Below, one piece after another: positions 61,410 through 64,000 of a stretch of 64,000 nt of DNA. The notes under the pieces were generated by a model, which saw only the letters and a program-made list of their open reading frames with translations, searched no databases and was not told where the DNA came from. The DNA comes from Cupriavidus gilardii (lineage in GTDB: Bacteria; Pseudomonadota; Gammaproteobacteria; Burkholderiales; Burkholderiaceae). Positions within the stretch are counted from its first letter, which is position 1; the number at the start of each line of letters is the position of its first letter. A program made the position numbers and the translations under genes. Location of the stretch: NCBI RefSeq assembly GCF_013314895.1, contig NZ_JABTYE010000003.1, forward strand, positions 124,001 to 188,000, written 5' to 3'.

Positions 61410-63693
61410 ACTTCAGCAGCGCCAGCGCACCGGCCAAAGCATGGGCCAAAGCATGGGCGAAAACAGCGGCCAGCAATGGATCGGCGCGCCTGTCGACCGG
61501 GTCGAGGGGCGCCTCAAGGTCACGGGGCGCGCGGTCTACGCCTGCGATCACGTGCCGAACGGCCCGCTCGCCTACGGCTATCTGGTCGAAAGCACGATCG
61601 CGCGCGGCCGCATCGTCGCGATCGATACCGAGACCGCCGCACAGATGCCCGGCGTGATCCTGATCGTCACCCACCGCAACGCGCCCGCGCAATCGCCCTA
61701 TGGTCCTCCCAAGGTGGCGCGCCGCTTCGAGCGGCCCAAGCCGATGCTCGACAGCGACCGCGTGCGCCACTATGGCCAGCCGGTCGCGCTAGTGATCGCC
61801 GACTCGTTCGAAGCCGCCCGCGACGCGGCGGCGCGCGTACAGGTCCGTTACACGCCGGAATGGGGCGCGAAATTCGACATGACGGCGGAGCTGCGCAACG
61901 CCTACGAGCCCGACGGCATCAACGCGGGCATGCCGCACGACACCGCGGTCGGCGACTTCGATGCGGCGTTTGCCGCGGCGCCGGTGCGCATCGACGCGAC
62001 CTACACGACCCCGTACGAGCACGTGAACCCGATGGAGCCGCACGGCACCGTCGCGCAGTGGTCCGGCGACCGGCTGCTGATCCATACCTCGACGCAGATG
62101 GTCGATACCTGCCAGATCGCCGTGTCGCGCACGCTGAATCTGCCGACCGAGAACGTGCGCGTGGTCTGCAAGCATGTCGGCGGCGGCTTCGGCTCCAAGG
62201 TGCCGACCCATGCCGACGCCATCCTCGCGGCGATCGGCGCGCGCATGACAGGGCGGCCGGTCAAGGTCGCGCTGACGCGGCAGCAGATGTTCGCCAACAC
62301 CAACCATCGCACCGAGACGCGCCAGCGCATCCGGCTGGCCGCCGGCCGCGATGGCCGCATGACCGCGCTCGCGCACGACGTCATCGAGCAGACCGCGATG
62401 TACGACGAATTCGCCGAGCAGACCGCGGCCTTCACCCGCTCGCTGTATGCCGCGCCGAACCGTCGCACCAGCCACCGGCTGGTCCGGCTCGATCTGCCGC
62501 CATCGGACATCATGCGTGCCCCGGGCGAGGCCCCGGGCGCGCTGGCGCTGGAATGCGCGGTCGACGAGCTGGCCCATGCGCTGCGGATGGACCCGATCGA
62601 ACTGCGCATCCGCAACGAGCCGCGCGTCGATCCCGAGCGCAACGTGCCCTTCTCCACGCGCGGGCTGGTGGCATGCATGCGGGAAGGCGCCGAACGCTTC
62701 GGCTGGTCGCGCCGGCCGTCGACGCCGGGCAATATGCGGGACGGACGCTGGCTGATCGGCTATGGGATGTCGGCGGCGATCCGGCCCAACTATCTGCAGG
62801 CATCGAAGGCCGAGGTCACGCTGTATCGCGACGCCACGGCCCGCGTGCGGCTGTCGATGACCGATATCGGCACCGGCAGCTACACGATCCTGACGCAGAT
62901 CGCGGCCCAATCGCTGGGCCTGCCGATGCAGGCGGTGCAGGTCGAGATGGGCGACAGCGACTTTCCGCCGACGCCCGGCTCGGGCGGTTCCTGGGGCGCG
63001 GCCAGTACCGGCTCCGCGGTGTTCAATACCTGCGCGGCGCTGTGCCGCCGGCTGGCGGAAGTCGCCGCCGCCGATCGCGCCTCGCCGCTGTTCGGCACCG
63101 ACCCGGCGCAGGCGCGCTTCGCGGACGGACGCTTGCACGCCGGCGGCAAATCCGAGCCGGTGAGCGCCCTGCTCGCGCGTGCGATGCCGGACGGGCTCAG
63201 CGTGACCGGCGAGGTGCAACGCGGCCCGGAATATCAAACGTATTCACAGCACGCCTACGGCGCGCATTTCGCCGAGGTTGGCGTCGATGTCGACACCGGC
63301 GAAATCCGCCTGCGGCGCATGCTCGGTGTATTCGCCGCCGGCCGCATCCTGAACCCGAAGACGGCGCGTTCCCAGATGATCGGCGGCATGATCTGGGGCG
63401 TCGGCGCGGCGCTGATGGAAGAAACCATGGTCGACCCGCGCTACGGCGCCTTCGTCAATCGCGATCTCGCCGGCTACCACGTGCCCGCACATGCGGACAT
63501 CCCGGCGATCGACGCGGTCTTCCTCGAAGAATACGACGACAAGGCCAATCCGCTCGGCGCCAAGGGCGTCGGCGAGCTCGGCATCTGCGGGGCGGGGGCG
63601 TCGCTGGCCAATGCCGTGTTCAACGCGACCGGCATCCGGCTGCGCAGTTATCCGCTGACGCTGGACAAGGTGCTGGACGGCATGCGGGCTTGA
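61402..63693 (+). CDS. paoC: periplasmic aldehyde oxidoreductase, molybdenum subunit
   Basis: This 763-residue catalytic subunit binds the molybdenum cytosine dinucleotide cofactor. [23 protein letters not shown] near 27 starts the family's first domain; cofactor contacts lie at GGGFGSKV near 258, the conserved Arg in MRAPGEAPG near 372, and GGSWGAAS near 530. The base Glu725 in AKGVGELG attacks with the Mo-bound water, oxidising aldehyde to acid. The first 20 residues repeat QSMG. It ends the visible pao operon; a maturation factor (PaoD/XdhC-like) normally follows but is not recognisable here. It is exported with PaoA. Confidence 0.93.
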   Translation: MDELQQRQRTGQSMGQSMGENSGQQWIGAPVDRVEGRLKVTGRAVYACDHVPNGPLAYGYLVESTIARGRIVAIDTETAAQMPGVILIVTHRNAPAQSPYGPPKVARRFERPKPMLDSDRVRHYGQPVALVIADSFEAARDAAARVQVRYTPEWGAKFDMTAELRNAYEPDGINAGMPHDTAVGDFDAAFAAAPVRIDATYTTPYEHVNPMEPHGTVAQWSGDRLLIHTSTQMVDTCQIAVSRTLNLPTENVRVVCKHVGGGFGSKVPTHADAILAAIGARMTGRPVKVALTRQQMFANTNHRTETRQRIRLAAGRDGRMTALAHDVIEQTAMYDEFAEQTAAFTRSLYAAPNRRTSHRLVRLDLPPSDIMRAPGEAPGALALECAVDELAHALRMDPIELRIRNEPRVDPERNVPFSTRGLVACMREGAERFGWSRRPSTPGNMRDGRWLIGYGMSAAIRPNYLQASKAEVTLYRDATARVRLSMTDIGTGSYTILTQIAAQSLGLPMQAVQVEMGDSDFPPTPGSGGSWGAASTGSAVFNTCAALCRRLAEVAAADRASPLFGTDPAQARFADGRLHAGGKSEPVSALLARAMPDGLSVTGEVQRGPEYQTYSQHAYGAHFAEVGVDVDTGEIRLRRMLGVFAAGRILNPKTARSQMIGGMIWGVGAALMEETMVDPRYGAFVNRDLAGYHVPAHADIPAIDAVFLEEYDDKANPLGAKGVGELGICGAGASLANAVFNATGIRLRSYPLTLDKVLDGMRA

Positions 63694-63703
63694 CGGAAGC
63701 GGC

Positions 63704-63829
63704 GCGAAGCGAAGCGAAGCGAAGGACAGGCAGGGCACGCGCTCCGGCATCGGCGACGTTAGAATGCAAGCCGCGCAGTGAGCCGGCCATGAGCCGCCAT
63801 GAGCCGCCATGAGCCCGCCATGAGCCCGC
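63704..63829. repeat. short tandem repeats downstream of paoC
   Basis: Four GCGAA units stand at 63704-63723. About four CCATGAGCCG-like units of 10 or 11 bases stand at 63788-63829. They lie between paoC and the next frame, and neither codes. Confidence 0.8.
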
Positions 63830-63880
63830 AGCGAGCCCTCACGGTGCGTCCCGCAGCAAGCCGAACGCCAGCCGACCGTC

Positions 63881-64000
63881 ATGCCTGTCCACGCCATCGA
63901 TATCGGGGATTCATGGGTACCGCCTCCGGATTCCCCCCAGGCCCGCGCCCTCGCCCATGTCGCCGCACGCAGCCTGGGCGAGCCGATCGATCCGACGCTG
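63881..64000 (+). CDS. start of an unrecognised gene (runs off the right edge)
   Basis: An ATG at 63881 opens a frame that stays open for 40 codons to the window end (MPVHAIDIGDSWVPPPDSPQ, then a helix-like ARALAHVAARSLG). The composition resembles a real protein, with codon third positions rich in C and G. I do not recognise a family from this short piece, and no strong ribosome site is visible. It could be part of the pao operon or separate. Confidence 0.45.
   Translation, partial: MPVHAIDIGDSWVPPPDSPQARALAHVAARSLGEPIDPTL

Overview
The window is a GC-rich chromosomal segment, densely packed with genes. Gene content and order suggest a betaproteobacterium of the Burkholderiaceae, perhaps Cupriavidus- or Ralstonia-like; no rRNA or database match is available to fix the genus. 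I see no tRNA, rRNA, CRISPR array, insertion sequence, phage or replication origin.

Layout. (1) 1-2379, minus strand: the start of an SDR oxidoreductase gene cut by the window edge, a secreted protein of unknown function and a GntR/FCD regulator. (2) 2443-7327: a probable catabolic cluster of alpha/beta hydrolase, iron-containing alcohol dehydrogenase, MFS carrier and di-iron fatty-acid-hydroxylase-like protein. Its three transcription units each carry the same dyad, TAATATATTA, just upstream, which makes it the likely operator of the GntR protein. (3) 7552-11855: a three-part drug efflux pump (DHA2 carrier, HlyD adaptor, NodT-type outer membrane factor). (4) 11917-18156, minus strand: the four-gene ligase-associated DNA repair operon (exonuclease, ATP-dependent ligase, DEXH helicase, PdeM), with every junction an ATGA overlap. 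(5) 18571-20419: a DJ-1/PfpI protein and a decayed RsbT-SpoIIE-phosphatase-like fusion. (6) 20693-45828: a glycogen/trehalose island of glgE, treS-mak, glgB, glgX, malQ, a single-domain response regulator, topoisomerase IB (opposite strand), glgP, glgA, treZ and treY. (7) 45916-51693: hybrid histidine kinase, SDR, chemotaxis receptor and MarC protein. (8) 51963-58239: class A penicillin-binding protein, EamA permease, YghU-like glutathione transferase and a lipoprotein hydrolase. (9) 58418-63693: a LysR regulator diverging from a periplasmic molybdenum aldehyde oxidoreductase operon (paoABC). A further reading frame begins at 63881.

How the parts work together. The island encodes a nearly closed loop. 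TreY and TreZ cut trehalose from linear glucan ends. The TreS-Mak fusion turns trehalose into maltose and then maltose-1-phosphate. GlgE adds that maltosyl unit to glucan, GlgB branches it, and GlgX, MalQ and GlgP take it apart. GlgA is present, but no glgC or otsAB is seen here. Two near-identical 13-bp dyads, upstream of glgE and of glgA, suggest shared control of the two halves. The window is also rich in short tandem repeats at gene ends and in inverted pairs of a CCCTCTCCC palindrome between genes.
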